64,000 nt of DNA. It comes from Macropodus opercularis. Its lineage: Eukaryota; Chordata; Actinopteri; Anabantiformes; Osphronemidae. The DNA is taken from assembly GCA_030770545.1 (NCBI GenBank), contig CM061096.1, forward strand, positions 15,977,501-16,041,500, in the 5' to 3' direction. A model generated the notes under the pieces. The model worked only from the letters and a program-made list of their open reading frames with translations. It was not told the DNA's origin and made no database searches. Positions 24,740 through 35,800 of the stretch are shown piece after piece (within the stretch, counting starts at the first letter, position 1; each line of letters starts with the position of its first letter). A program made the position numbers and the translations under genes.

Positions 24740-27700
24740 TCAGGACTCGTGTGGAGGAGCGTCGAGGAAAAGCTCCCGACAGAGCCTCACCGTGTCCTCT
24801 GGGGAGTAAACCGTGAAACCGATGGTTCGCGGGTCGTTGAAGATCTCATAGTCGTTTCCTCCCTGCGAAGAGAATCGTTCGTGTTATGTCGGTCCATCGA
24901 AACCTAACAGTGGCCTCTGAACTTTAGCCCCTGGGCCTAGAAACACTGTTATATCAGACGGACTCCATGTCAGGTTTACAGAACCACAACACCCATCTGC
25001 ACATTTGGACCCGCTAGAGGTTCCAAAAGAAATCTGCATGACATGCTGCTCTACAGGTTTATCTGGATATACATGTAAAGTGGTCGACTTCAGGATGGTG
25101 GTTACATTTCAACGAGGTTAATCTAAGTGGATCTTTCCAGCACACACAACAAAAACTCACATCTGTGGTCTCGTTGCCAAAGAAGTAGATGGCGTCCAGT
25201 CCTTCCCTCTCCAAGAACTCTAGACACAGTCTCTTGTCCCAGCCCTCCGGAAAAATGTCAAAGCTGATGAGGCCTCCTAAACCAAGACGACAGCAAACAA
25301 GGGCATCGTTTTCAGCTTGTAGTTAAATAACTGTCCCTCCAACGTCACAGACGCACAGAGGTCAGCGAGTGAAAGGAGTGGGCTTTATCCAGGTATCCTA
25401 TCATATGAGCAGCCAGGAAGAAGGAAGGAAGGAAGGAAGGAAGGAAGGAAGGAAGGAAGGAAGGAAAGCAAGAAGTGAAACATCTGAAGCACGTTTTTTC
25501 TGGTTTTCTCCGTTTACTATTCCAGAGGATGAGCCCTTAAACGCCAGTGATGCAGTGAACAGCAGCTAAAACTACTGTGCTCTGAAGGAGCAACACAAAC
25601 ATGTGTTGATCACTTTTGTTATTGAGTTATTAATACTCCTGGTGATTTGTCCAATCCGCTACAGACCAGGTTCCCAAAAGTAGAGACAAGAGGTTCAGCT
25701 TAGATTCTGGATCTTATTTGCGTTTGTTCCTCTGAAAAGCACAGAGAATGAGCTGTGAGCTGAAGGAACAGCTTTCAGTAACCTGTCAGCTGAAGGAACA
25801 CCTTGAGCCAATAAGAGACATGGACGCTGGGGAGCGGCCAGCCAATCACAGAGCTCGTTCCCTCACACACCCTCTACCCCAACGCTGCTTTTTCCCCTCC
25901 GAGTCCAGATGAAGCCGAGCTCAGATAATGAGATTCATAACCTCACAAACAACCGAATGACAGGACCTGCCTCCGAGAGTAAACCTCACTGAGCAGTGTG
26001 GCAAAAAACAGAATAAAATAATGTACATCTCCACTTGATTGGATTGACTGCAGTGTTGCGTGATGTGTCATTAGCCATAAGAAAACATGGACCTCAGTCA
26101 GTGTTCCTTACATTCTGTACACTCAGGTTTACGCAACACCTTCGATCAAGATCAGCCCCGTCAGCGAACACAGGGAACAAACACTCAGCAAGTCAAAGTG
26201 TACGTGCTGTGAAACAGATGAAACGGATGGAAAAACCTTGTGCTTCACTTCAACACCAGACTGAACTTAAGCTCACGTCACAGTCCAGCGTTGGAGCCTT
26301 TGGACGCGGTTCAGGTAATCAGAGACACTCAGGAAAAACCAGCCTGCCTGCGATGGAGAGGCTCACACCTCGTAGCGCACGTAAGCAAACACTCTGTGAC
26401 TGTGGCTGCTGCCGTGGAGAGAGGACACAGGTAATGGTTAACCGGCTCCAGGCCCTCGCATCAATGTGTCCCAGAGGTGACAAACGCAATGTTTCCGTAA
26501 TGTCAGAGCTTCTATGAACTACACAAACAACCATCACTGCTCCTCCAGCTATTTAACATCACGCCTCAACGGGCGGAGGAGCTTTTAAAGGCGACCTGGG
26601 ACACAGACGCAGCGGTTTTGTTCGCTGGAGTCTTTTTATTAGGTTTGTGAATGGCAGCCGCTTTCCTGGCTCTGCAAGCTGCTTGCTGCTAACCTGACCC
26701 CTCCAGCTTTGGACCACTTGCATTTCTATATCTCAGCGATAATGAAAGCTGGACATCAGTCACCATCATTTTGCTGCTTGGTTAAAACCTGACTCGCTCA
26801 CCTTTTGTGAATCTTAATCCTTTCCCAGCAAACTCCTCCTTAAGGGCAGCAACAAACTTCTCCCTGATCTTCTCTCTCTGTGAAAACATGAGAAGAGTCG
26901 GCGTCAGCTCAGGACCTTGTCACTGCAAACCCGGGACTTGTGTATTTATTTACCACCGTGGCTGGAATCACATGAAGTCGTGATTATTAACTGCCCTGTT
27001 CTCAGAAACGGGTTTCCTTTACCATGCCCATCGTTTATTTACTCTGCTTTATATGCAAATCCATGGTTAGAACACGGTTTGCCCCACGTCACCCAGCGCT
27101 GTGACCCATCAATGGACAGTCTGTTGAGCCTCCTGAAAGCTTAACATTGTCTCCATGAATGAGCACATTTCCCAGAATCCCGATAGCGTCACCATCACTG
27201 TTCTTTTAGTTTGGCCTTAATTTGGCTCATTTGCTCCGTTGAAGCTCTCACAGATTCACTGCAACATGGCCCAATGCACCTTATATATGCAGACATTACC
27301 CATCTCACGTTCATGCCCAGCCTGGTGATTTAAGTACGTATTTCACCTTGTCGATTTCAGAGAACTCGATCCGTTCCTCTGGTGTGCAGCTCCGACCGAT
27401 GGGAGAAATGTTGAGCATTCCGTTCCTGAACTCAATGAACGTCCCCCTGAGGGCAGGGTTAAAATAGACGAGCAGTTAAAAGACGCGCTCAGCTGAAAAA
27501 ACGCAATTACACTAAAGGCAGCGTTTGCGTTTGAGATCTCTACTCAGGGATCACAAAACACCCTTTTCTGCCTCAACGTGTCAGTGCTCATTCCTGCACA
27601 CGAGGAAAGCAGGTCAGAGGTGAGAGCGTGTCAGTGTCCACCTGGGGGCAAAGCCACCAGTCCCCTTAGACGTAATTAGTGTCCATCCAGCCTCAGCGGC

Positions 27701-29188
27701 AGTTCTGACAGTGCACGGTGCTGATTGCATCATTGATCATTGGTAACTGGTTTCTGATGCATCAGGCCACTTATCTTGTGAGAGTCTCACCTTTTCTTTG
27801 GCAGCTTGATGAGCCCCATGTACCTGAGGCAGAAGTTGATCAGGTCTTGCAGCAGCTCCTCTCCAATCTGGTTCTGAATGGCCTGGCCAGGATGAAAATG
27901 AACCTCATTAATGCAGCAGGTAACAAAGCACCGGCTCTGTCGAAGGAACACAAGTGTAGCACGTGCTACTAAAGTTCTGAAGACAAACAGACGCGTGCGT
28001 ACTCACGTGTTTCAGGAGGAGTTTCCCGTCTTTGTACTGAACTGTCCCGTTCTCAGCAAACACGTAGTCAAACTTGTGTATCACTGCAAGAGAGGCAGCA
28101 GGTGAAATGTCGCGATACATCGGCTGTTGCTGTGTGAATCCTGGCAGGTTTCGCCTCTGGCACATTCGTTAGACAGAGGTGGCAGAAGTAAACAGTCCGT
28201 TACCTTGTGACTTGTCATGCAACACAACTGGTGGAGCCGGTACGTTTAGAAAGTAAAAGTGGCACAACCTCAGGTCTAGTCGTTGCTCCTAGACCAGAAC
28301 GTTTGTGAGCCACATTTTAAACTCAACTAAACTGAACCACTGGGCTTCACGTGGCGTTAAGTGTATTCAACACACGAGTTAATCATCAAGAGATACATGA
28401 AGGATGAGAAAGATGATGTTAATGGTCCTTTACAGCCGGACGTCAACGATCGATATGAGGGACAGGTTCTGTACTGAACTTCACTCAGTTAACTCTTTCC
28501 GCTCCATCTCTGTAGATGGTGTCACACTGAGAGGAAGCTAAAGTCCCGACACTGTGAGTCAGCTGATAACTGAGGGTGCAGAGCATGAACCATCCTTATT
28601 CTCCAGACACCGCTCACCATCATCCCCCTCCCCGAGCTGCTCTGCTATCTTAGAGTAGTCCGAGCCTCCCACGATGCCGATCTTCACCTTCCTCTTCAGG
28701 GTCTGGAAGAACTTGTCCAGATGTGGATCGATTTTCTGCACAATAAAAGAAACTAGGTCACAGTTTGGGTCCAAAGACGAAAAAGCTCCTGTGACGTTGC
28801 ACTTTTGCAGGTTTGCTCTGTTTTATTATATGGAAGAACAAAACCCTGAGCATAAAAGAGGAGACACGATTATGAAATATGATTCATCCCAGGACCAAAA
28901 ATAGGCTAAATAAGCTGGTTTGGCGGTTTCTAAGTTCGCTGGAGCCGGACGTACGTCAGACCTACTACGTGACTACAGCACATGCCACAGCGTGAAGGGT
29001 AAACAGAAACAGAGGAGGAGATGACAGCGAGGATGCGGGTCGGGTCGGGTCAGAGAACACTGTGTGCTTTCTGTCGACCACGACACGCATCGGTGTGAGC
29101 TCACCTCTCTGGGCCGAGTCAAGGTACCGTCCACGTCAAACAGGCAGAGGACGTTTCGGTCCGGAGAGAAGCCGTTTGCTTTCTCCAT
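24740..29188 (-). CDS. pmm1: phosphomannomutase 1 (8 exons)
   Basis: The enzyme converts mannose-6-phosphate to mannose-1-phosphate in the cytosol, feeding GDP-mannose for glycosylation. Exons in transcript order: 29188-29105, 28735-28618, 28083-28007, 27882-27791, 27446-27347, 26877-26802, 25276-25161, 24862-24740. They join in phase to 261 residues (human PMM1 262, PMM2 246). The HAD-type catalytic motif DVDGT lies at residues 18-22, with Asp18 the nucleophile. Other signatures are IGIVGGSDYSKIAEQLGEG, FDYVFAENGTVQYK, FRNGMLNISPIGRSC, ISFDIFPEGWDKR and FFGNETTDGGNDYEIF. The C-terminal extension FLDAPPHES and the place beside csdc2 favour PMM1 over PMM2. The exon 7 to exon 8 junction is at ETTD|GGND. 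Confidence 0.96.
25277..26801 (-). other. pmm1 intron 6
   Basis: A 1.5 kb intron containing an AAGG repeat. A 160-codon plus-strand open frame at 26035-26517 shows no recognisable protein feature and is taken as chance. Confidence 0.7.
25416..25466. repeat. (AAGG)n microsatellite
   Basis: About eleven to twelve tetranucleotide units of a purine-only strand lie inside pmm1 intron 6. Confidence 0.95.
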
Positions 29189-29504
29189 TGCTGCCTCCGG
29201 TGCAGCTTGTATTGTTTGCAAATTGTGACGGAAACAGTCCAGTGCAAAATGAATAAATCCAGTCGAAGGAGAGATGACTGGGCCAGATGTGCAGCCGGCT
29301 GTAAACAGGCCGGAGCTGCCTCCGACGCGAGCGGACGCCTGTTTCGTCTTCGCCTCCTTCGTCCGTGGCTCCGCGCAGCTCGGTTCGGTTCTGCTCGGCG
29401 AAGAACCAGCTCGATCTTCCACACGCTACATGTGGAGGTCGGGCTTTGGCTAAACCTCGCACAGCAGCCAATCACAGCCGCGCTACAAACTGTGACGTAG
29501 AGGT

Positions 29505-29516
29505 GGGCGGGGCGGG
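29505..29516. promoter_or_regulatory. GC box, probable pmm1 promoter
   Basis: GGGCGGGGCGGG is a double Sp1-type site about 320 bases upstream of the pmm1 start codon, with a CCAAT box at about 29468-29472. A TATA-less housekeeping promoter is inferred. Confidence 0.5.
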
Positions 29517-30252
29517 CGAATTGACACAACGGGATGACCTTTCACCCAGTGAAGAGCAAGACGGGCTCAGTGCAAACAAGCCTCATCTGAAGGTGTGTTT
29601 GAGAAACAGTCACTCATCTATGATTAATAATGTTCCATATGAATAAAATATATTATAACACGAGCACATGGCAGACGGTCAATGATCAACAGCCTATGTA
29701 CGAGCATTTCCATTAATATGCGCATTTCCTTTGTGGTTACTGTAGTAATGCAGCATAGTGGTTTATGAGCTGTCGTCTGAAAGCTTCACACCCATCAGCT
29801 CTGTTCTGCCTCTCACACACACACACACCCTACCTGCCGTCTCTGCCTGGGCTCAGCAGTCCTGTCCATCACTTCCTCCTGTCTCGCTCTGTCCACTTAG
29901 AACTTGCCCCCTTCTCCACCACCCTGCTCTCAGCTGTTTGCTGATGCAGATGCCAGGACCTGCGGCTGGAGGAAGCTGGTGAGGGGACTGACCTTGGACA
30001 AGACCAAATTGAAGAATGTAAACAGAAAGATTAACGCCGTCATGTGCAGACTTGCCCTTATGCATCAGGTGCTTTAATTTTACACCCTTGGAAAATGGTG
30101 CTGACCTGTACTGAGCCCGTGCATCCACTAGGGGGCAGCATGGAAACACGTGCTGATTATTGACAGATAAAACTCAATGTCTGTATGATGCAAAACACAG
30201 AAAATGTTGTTTTTAAAGAGCACACGTGTTATTATGCGTTTTATGCAAACAT

Positions 30253-30383
30253 ACACTTACTGGCCACTTTATTAGGTACACCTGCAAATAAACGGAACTT
30301 CCAGAAAAGTCTCAACTCATGTTCAATACAGAAGCTAAGTTGAAGCCGTTAAAGGTGTTCCTAACAAAGTGGCCATTGAGTGT
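30253..30383. mobile_element. short inverted-repeat transposon (MITE), 131 bp
   Basis: The left end starts ACACTTACTGGCCACTTTAT. The right end, read in reverse complement, starts ACACTCAATGGCCACTTTGT. The 31-base terminal repeats differ at only a few positions and flank about 69 bases of non-coding DNA. There is no transposase, so this is a non-autonomous remnant. Similar GGCCACTTTATTAGGTACACCT ends are common in fish genomes, but I do not assign a named family. No convincing target-site duplication is visible. Confidence 0.75.
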
Positions 30384-31228
30384 CCATCCAAGCAGGGCGT
30401 GTAACTGCACCCACAGGAGGACGGACTGAGGGTTTATGCCCAGGAAAGGGAAAGTCTGGTCACACTTCACTTCAGGCTGTTGCTGTGTTTTAGAAAGAAG
30501 AGTTTTCATCCTCGTGTGCTGACATCATCACATGTTAACGACCTAATGGTTTTATGTGTGCTCTGCCTTTTTCTGGAAACATTATCTGCTCTTTCCAGAC
30601 GTTTGTTGTAAATGTGTCAGTGATAAACAAGTCCACAGGGAATTTCTCCATCACAGTAACATCTTTTGCCAGATTAACTAAATGTTAATTAAGCTGTTTT
30701 CTATCAAAGCTTTGCAGCAGACGTGTGTACTTGTGTTTTTTCTAGAACTGAAGTAAATGACCACCAGTTTAAGTTTGAAGTGTTCAGATGGTGATGGTGT
30801 TATCATTAATCTGTTTGTGTTGTCTTTTCCACGTTGTCATAAACCAGCTTTGCATGGGCCTCATGATTATTATCCTAGTGTCTGCAGGTCACTTGTTCAT
30901 TTGTTGGTTTCGATTTTTAGATATTTTTGTGTGAAAGCCTTTCAGTGTGATGAAAATGAACCGACTGGATGTTAAGGAAGGCGTTTAGTTGTGTGTGTAA
31001 TTTATTAGTGAGCTGTCAAATGCTCTGGAAAGAGAAGAGAAGAAAGTAATTTTACCTGATCATTAACAGACTAATCATTAGCTTCTGATATTATGACTGT
31101 CTCTTTAACTTTGACCCCAATTCTCATGTTTTCTCCAGTCCCAACAGATTATAATATAACAAGCAGAATATAAACCTTTATAGATGGTGTCAGCAGATTG
31201 TAGGGACAATCAACAATTTATTTACAAT

Positions 31229-31294
31229 CAAGTTATGTATGTATATACACACTCACACACACACACACACACACATATATACATACATAACTTG
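31229..31294. repeat. (CA)n microsatellite within a perfect 19-bp inverted repeat
   Basis: Arm CAAGTTATGTATGTATATA (31229-31247) has its exact reverse complement at 31276-31294. The 28-base loop between them is mostly CA repeat. Confidence 0.9.
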
Positions 31295-32798
31295 TATAAA
31301 AACGTATATACTTACTATAAATTAATTGTATGTGAAACAATAGAATCCTTTTAAAAATGTACAGTAGTTAAAGCTACTTTTTAGGTTTGTACTCGCCAGC
31401 ACTAGGTTCATTTACGACTTTGCCTTCGACTGAGTTTGTTTACGCTCGTACTGTGGGAAAATGCTCCATTAACCCCATTTCTCTGCTAAGTTGCCTGATG
31501 AAATCCCAGCGTGTTAATGTGGACGACCGCGTGTAAAGGGCCTGAACTGCAGCGTCATACGTGCGCGTTTGTTGAAGACGTTTACAACCTGGAAGCTGTG
31601 TGACGATCTCCAGTCAGAAGCGTCTGGAGCGAGCCCACTGATGTTTTGGGCGGTTGAGTCAAGCAGCTTGATAATGTCCTGTGGTTTGTTGTATTTCAAT
31701 TGTTAAAGCAAACAAATCGGCCTCGAACATGTTTGTAGCTGCAACATATTGAAGTTAAAGTTACATTAAAAGACACTGAATTAGTGAAATTAATATTTAT
31801 GGCAGCAGAAAATGATGTTGATGCTGAACTGGCCCCTTTTTATTGCTGTTTGCTGACAACAGCAGGTGAAGTTTTTTATTATTAATTATTGCTTATTAGT
31901 AGAGTTTAGATCACAGCTAATCATTTCAAGACTTTTTTATCTTCCTCCGACCTAATGCAGCTTTGTTGATGTGCAGTGACAACTGTGATTCGACTACTGA
32001 CCTGTAAAACCAAGCCGTTGATTTGAACTGTAGATGAAAGCTGGACTTCTCAACTGAAGTGACGCTGGCTGGTGAACAGCTTGGCCAAGACATTTATGTA
32101 CTTAAACCGCCCTGCGTTTTTATAGCAGACAGTATTTATGAGGTCTACACCTTCACTTTTACAGCCGCTTTTGACCTTTGCACCTGTCACCACAAGCTTC
32201 CCCTGCCTCTGCGCTGACTGACTCACTGTCCGAACGGAAAACAGCCCTGGTTTCACTGTGGTCCATGAGAACAGACGTTTCACTCTCACACCTTTGGGCT
32301 CTTACTAACGAGCTTTCGGTCGCTGCTGGAGAAGCCAGTGAGCCGAGACCTAATGTTCATGCTGCCGGTTAGTTCGTTCGTGGCGTCGGCCCAGATGCAG
32401 TGTGGGAGTCTTCGCGGGCCTGCCCTCCCTCTGCTGCCCCGGCCGTCACAGTTGTTCATTAACGTATCGAGGGCAGGTAGAGCAGCCTGTAACAGCCAAG
32501 GACCTTTATTGATCTCAGGCTTTTCCTGCAGGAGCAGCTGGTGTAAATTCTTTTCTCCTTGTCCTCGCTCAACATTTCTTCTTGTATTGGAGGCGACTTT
32601 GGTAAATCTACAGAGATTTTTGATATTTGGATTCTTTCAGAAACGTTGGGGCCTCTGCTGCGTAGTCACCAAAGGGTCCTGTTTACGTCTGTTTGTGGAT
32701 TTATGTCATCAGAGGAGAATATCTGTCGAGGTGGACAAATATAAACCCAGCTGTCAAAGCTTTTTCATCATCTGTACAGCTTCACACTCACCTGTATA

Positions 32799-32807
32799 TT
32801 TATATAT
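32799..32807 (+). promoter_or_regulatory. possible TATA element of gucy2c
   Basis: TTTATATAT lies about 65 bases upstream of the gucy2c start codon. The spacing would give a short 5' UTR. The whole region is AT-rich, so this is weak evidence. Confidence 0.25.
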
Positions 32808-32869
32808 CTAGATAGAAATCAACACATAGAGACTGGAATGAAATTAAATATCTGAGGGGACAGATCAAG

Positions 32870-35800
32870 ATGCATCGTTCTCACAGCTTCTGTTACCTGG
32901 GGGTGTTCATAGTAGCGGCAGCGGCCAACAAAATGCTGGATCACTGTTTATCATCACCGACCCGTAAATACACCATGAACGTCGTTCTGCTGGAGGACGA
33001 CAGCTACGAGTGGAGCCTGAAGTTTGTGAAGCCGGCTGTGGAGCGAGCAATTGACGAGATCAACCTCAGTCACGGTACGGCCTGATATGTTAAACGTAGA
33101 GACGGCAGCTCTGTGAAGCGTCTCAGGTCCAGCCAGACGGACCCATGTGAACTGGGTCAAGCAAATAATGGTCAGTTATCTGCAGATATATTTTAATGAC
33201 TGCATTTCAATGACTGGCTCACGAACCATTGAAATAGATCAAAAATAGGATCTAACAACGTGCTTTGTTTGTTTATCAAGCACAAATTGTTTAAACTCAC
33301 TAGTGTTATACAAATATTACTTCAATCAAACTAGACACGAGGACGTATAACGGTGGTTTGGAGGTTTGCTTTTATGTACCTGCCCAAAAAATCAACTTGA
33401 ATATACTTTATATATTTATAATTCATAATTAATTAGCCCGTATTTTAAACAGACCATGTGCCTGAGTTCTTGTGTCTGATTCTACTTTTCTAAATGTAGA
33501 ATAAGAAGTTTATTGTGTGCTTAAACGATGAAATGTCATTTAACAGGTTTCTGGTTTAGCAATATGATTTATTTCTTTTAAATGAAAAATGTGAGGTCGT
33601 AAGCTAAAGCTAATTCTAACTTGTAAGTCTTAGCTTAATGGACACAATCTGACCTGCTTGCATTTTACTGAATAAATACTAGTGTTTACCCGCTTTTAGT
33701 TAAGCCATGATAACAAAGCTGGCTCCATGAAACCAACACCAGCTGTCATATAAATGCGGTGTGTTTGTGTTTATTATTATGCTGTTGTACTCACTGTCTG
33801 TGCTGTTTGTCTTTAAGGGTCATTATTTTGTATTTCTGCTGTGACGGTGTTTTTTCATTTCTTCTTGGAAGCTGTAACAGTAGCTGTGACCTGTTCCCTC
33901 TGCAGATTTAAACCTCACTGTGCGAGCGAACTACGGAGGCTTCAACACCAGCGTGTACAACCGTCAGGGCTGTGGCAGCAGCACATGTGAGGGCGTTGCG
34001 TTACTGAAGACGCTGCATGTGAGTGAGGCTCAGACACGTCAACAGCCCAGACGGCACCACGTCACTGCACGTCAGCCGCTCAGAGAAGCGTCTGCAGCTG
34101 TAAAACCAGGAGCTTTTCAGAGCCAGTTCCAACCGTAGAGCAGCTAGTGATTGATGCGGTTCCTGTTTTTGGCTTGATAGGAAACGGGAGCATTTATTGT
34201 CCTTAGACGTCCAGATAGGACGTTAATCGTGAAACACGGTACCTGACTTGACTGAAACACCAACCGTAAAATGGTTTTTTGCTGCCTGTACGTGTGGGCC
34301 AACGGTCTCACCGGTGCATGTGTTACCATCACAGCTACTACTGTTCCCCAGCGCCGTTAACACACTGTGTAGGACACTAGACACGAACAATCACCAGACA
34401 GCAGAATATCAGAGTCTCCTGTGAAGTAACGATGAGCACGTTGGTGTTTCCTCAGGAACCAGAGTAGGATGAAGCAAGTCGTAAAACCTTCTCTCATTTA
34501 AAACAGACAATCTCAGGGATCAATGAAAGTCACTGTGTAACAGCTCTGTGGTCCTTCTGCAGATTAAGGGTGAAGTCGGTTGTGTCATGCTGGGGCCTTC
34601 CTGCACGTTTGCCACCTTCCAGTTGGCCGAGTGAGTGTTTCTGTCTGTTTCTTATCTTGATCTTTTCTTACATGATGTCGCTGATCTCTGACTGTTCGCT
34701 GCTGCTGTTTCCTCAGTGACGACGTTGGCTTCAGTCTCAGTATTCCCATCATCTCCGCCGGCAGCTTCGGCCTCTCGTGTGACTATAAGCCCAAACTGAC
34801 ACGAATTCTGCCTCCTGCACGAAAGATCTCAGACCTGCTTCTGAACTTTATGAAGGAAAAGTTGCCATTTAAGGAGACTTGGAGTTATGTGTATGTTTAC
34901 AAGAAGTCGAGCAATCCGACCGAGGACTGCTTCTGGTGAGGCCGCAGCTCGATGTGCGACCGCTGCAGGTTCATGTTTCTCTGTAGCATCTTCTGTTTTT
35001 TCTCTTTTTTAGGTACATCAATGCAATGGAAGCAGCCTCTGCCAACTTTGCCTCTAACTCGAAAAGAAGGATGTTACGTGGGGAGGGCGAACTGATGGAC
35101 GCCCTAAACTCAAAGCCACGACACAGCAACAGTGGGTGTTGAGTTGCTCGAATTCCGTCTGGGATGCGAACAAAGTATGAACCGACTGTTTTCTCCTTGT
35201 TCTCTCTCAGTCGTCATCTTATGTGGAGGCGTTGATGACGTCGTTTCACTGAAGGAGAAGATGGACCACATACCAGAGGATATGATTTTCATTCTCCTCG
35301 ATCTTTACAAGTAAGTGTGGCCAGAAAGCTTTATGATGTCCCGTAAAACCCCCAACGCTGTGGCTGGATGTGTAAAAGTAGCCGCGCTCACAGTCTGGTG
35401 CTGTAACTTGGTGCAGCCCTGAGTACTACACCAACACGACGTCCAGGAAGGGGATGGAGAACGTGCTCGTAGTCACTCTGCCACCTCGAAACTACGGCCC
35501 CGGCTCAAACGCCTCGTACAACGGCACGGTGAGCAGCCGCTCGCAGTCTGAACGAGCCTCTGTAGGAAAGCAGGTGTAACTGTAACTGTCGCCCCTTCGG
35601 CAGATGAATGACTATGTGGCTGGGTACCATGACTGGGCTCTGCATTTTGGCCAAATGCTGAGACAACACATGCTCAACAAGCAGCAGAACAAGGAATCCG
35701 ACGCCCCTCCGACGGTCAACCCGTTTGGAAACACCTCCTTCTACGGTGCGTCGCAGTATTTCTGACGGGGACTGTCTCTATCATTGAGGTGTAAATGTTT

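Larger units (their letters stand above)
29520..32790. other. pmm1-gucy2c gene-free region
   Basis: About 3.3 kb without any exon that I can support on either strand. It contains the short inverted-repeat element at 30253-30383 and the CA-repeat hairpin at 31229-31294. The rest looks like unique, mostly AT-rich DNA. The 157-codon frame at 32338-32811 resembles no family known to me. Confidence 0.5.

Noticed and set aside
26035..26517. 160-codon frame within pmm1 intron 6
   Set aside because: No domain, no splice context, and low-complexity composition; likely chance.
28973..29529. Longer upstream versions of the first pmm1 exon (up to 149 codons)
   Set aside because: The sequence upstream of MEKANGF has no similarity to phosphomannomutases, and the downstream part reads through the GTGAGC donor into the intron.
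32338..32811. 157-codon open frame before gucy2c
   Set aside because: No recognised protein similarity and no hallmark motif; it overlaps the probable gucy2c promoter.
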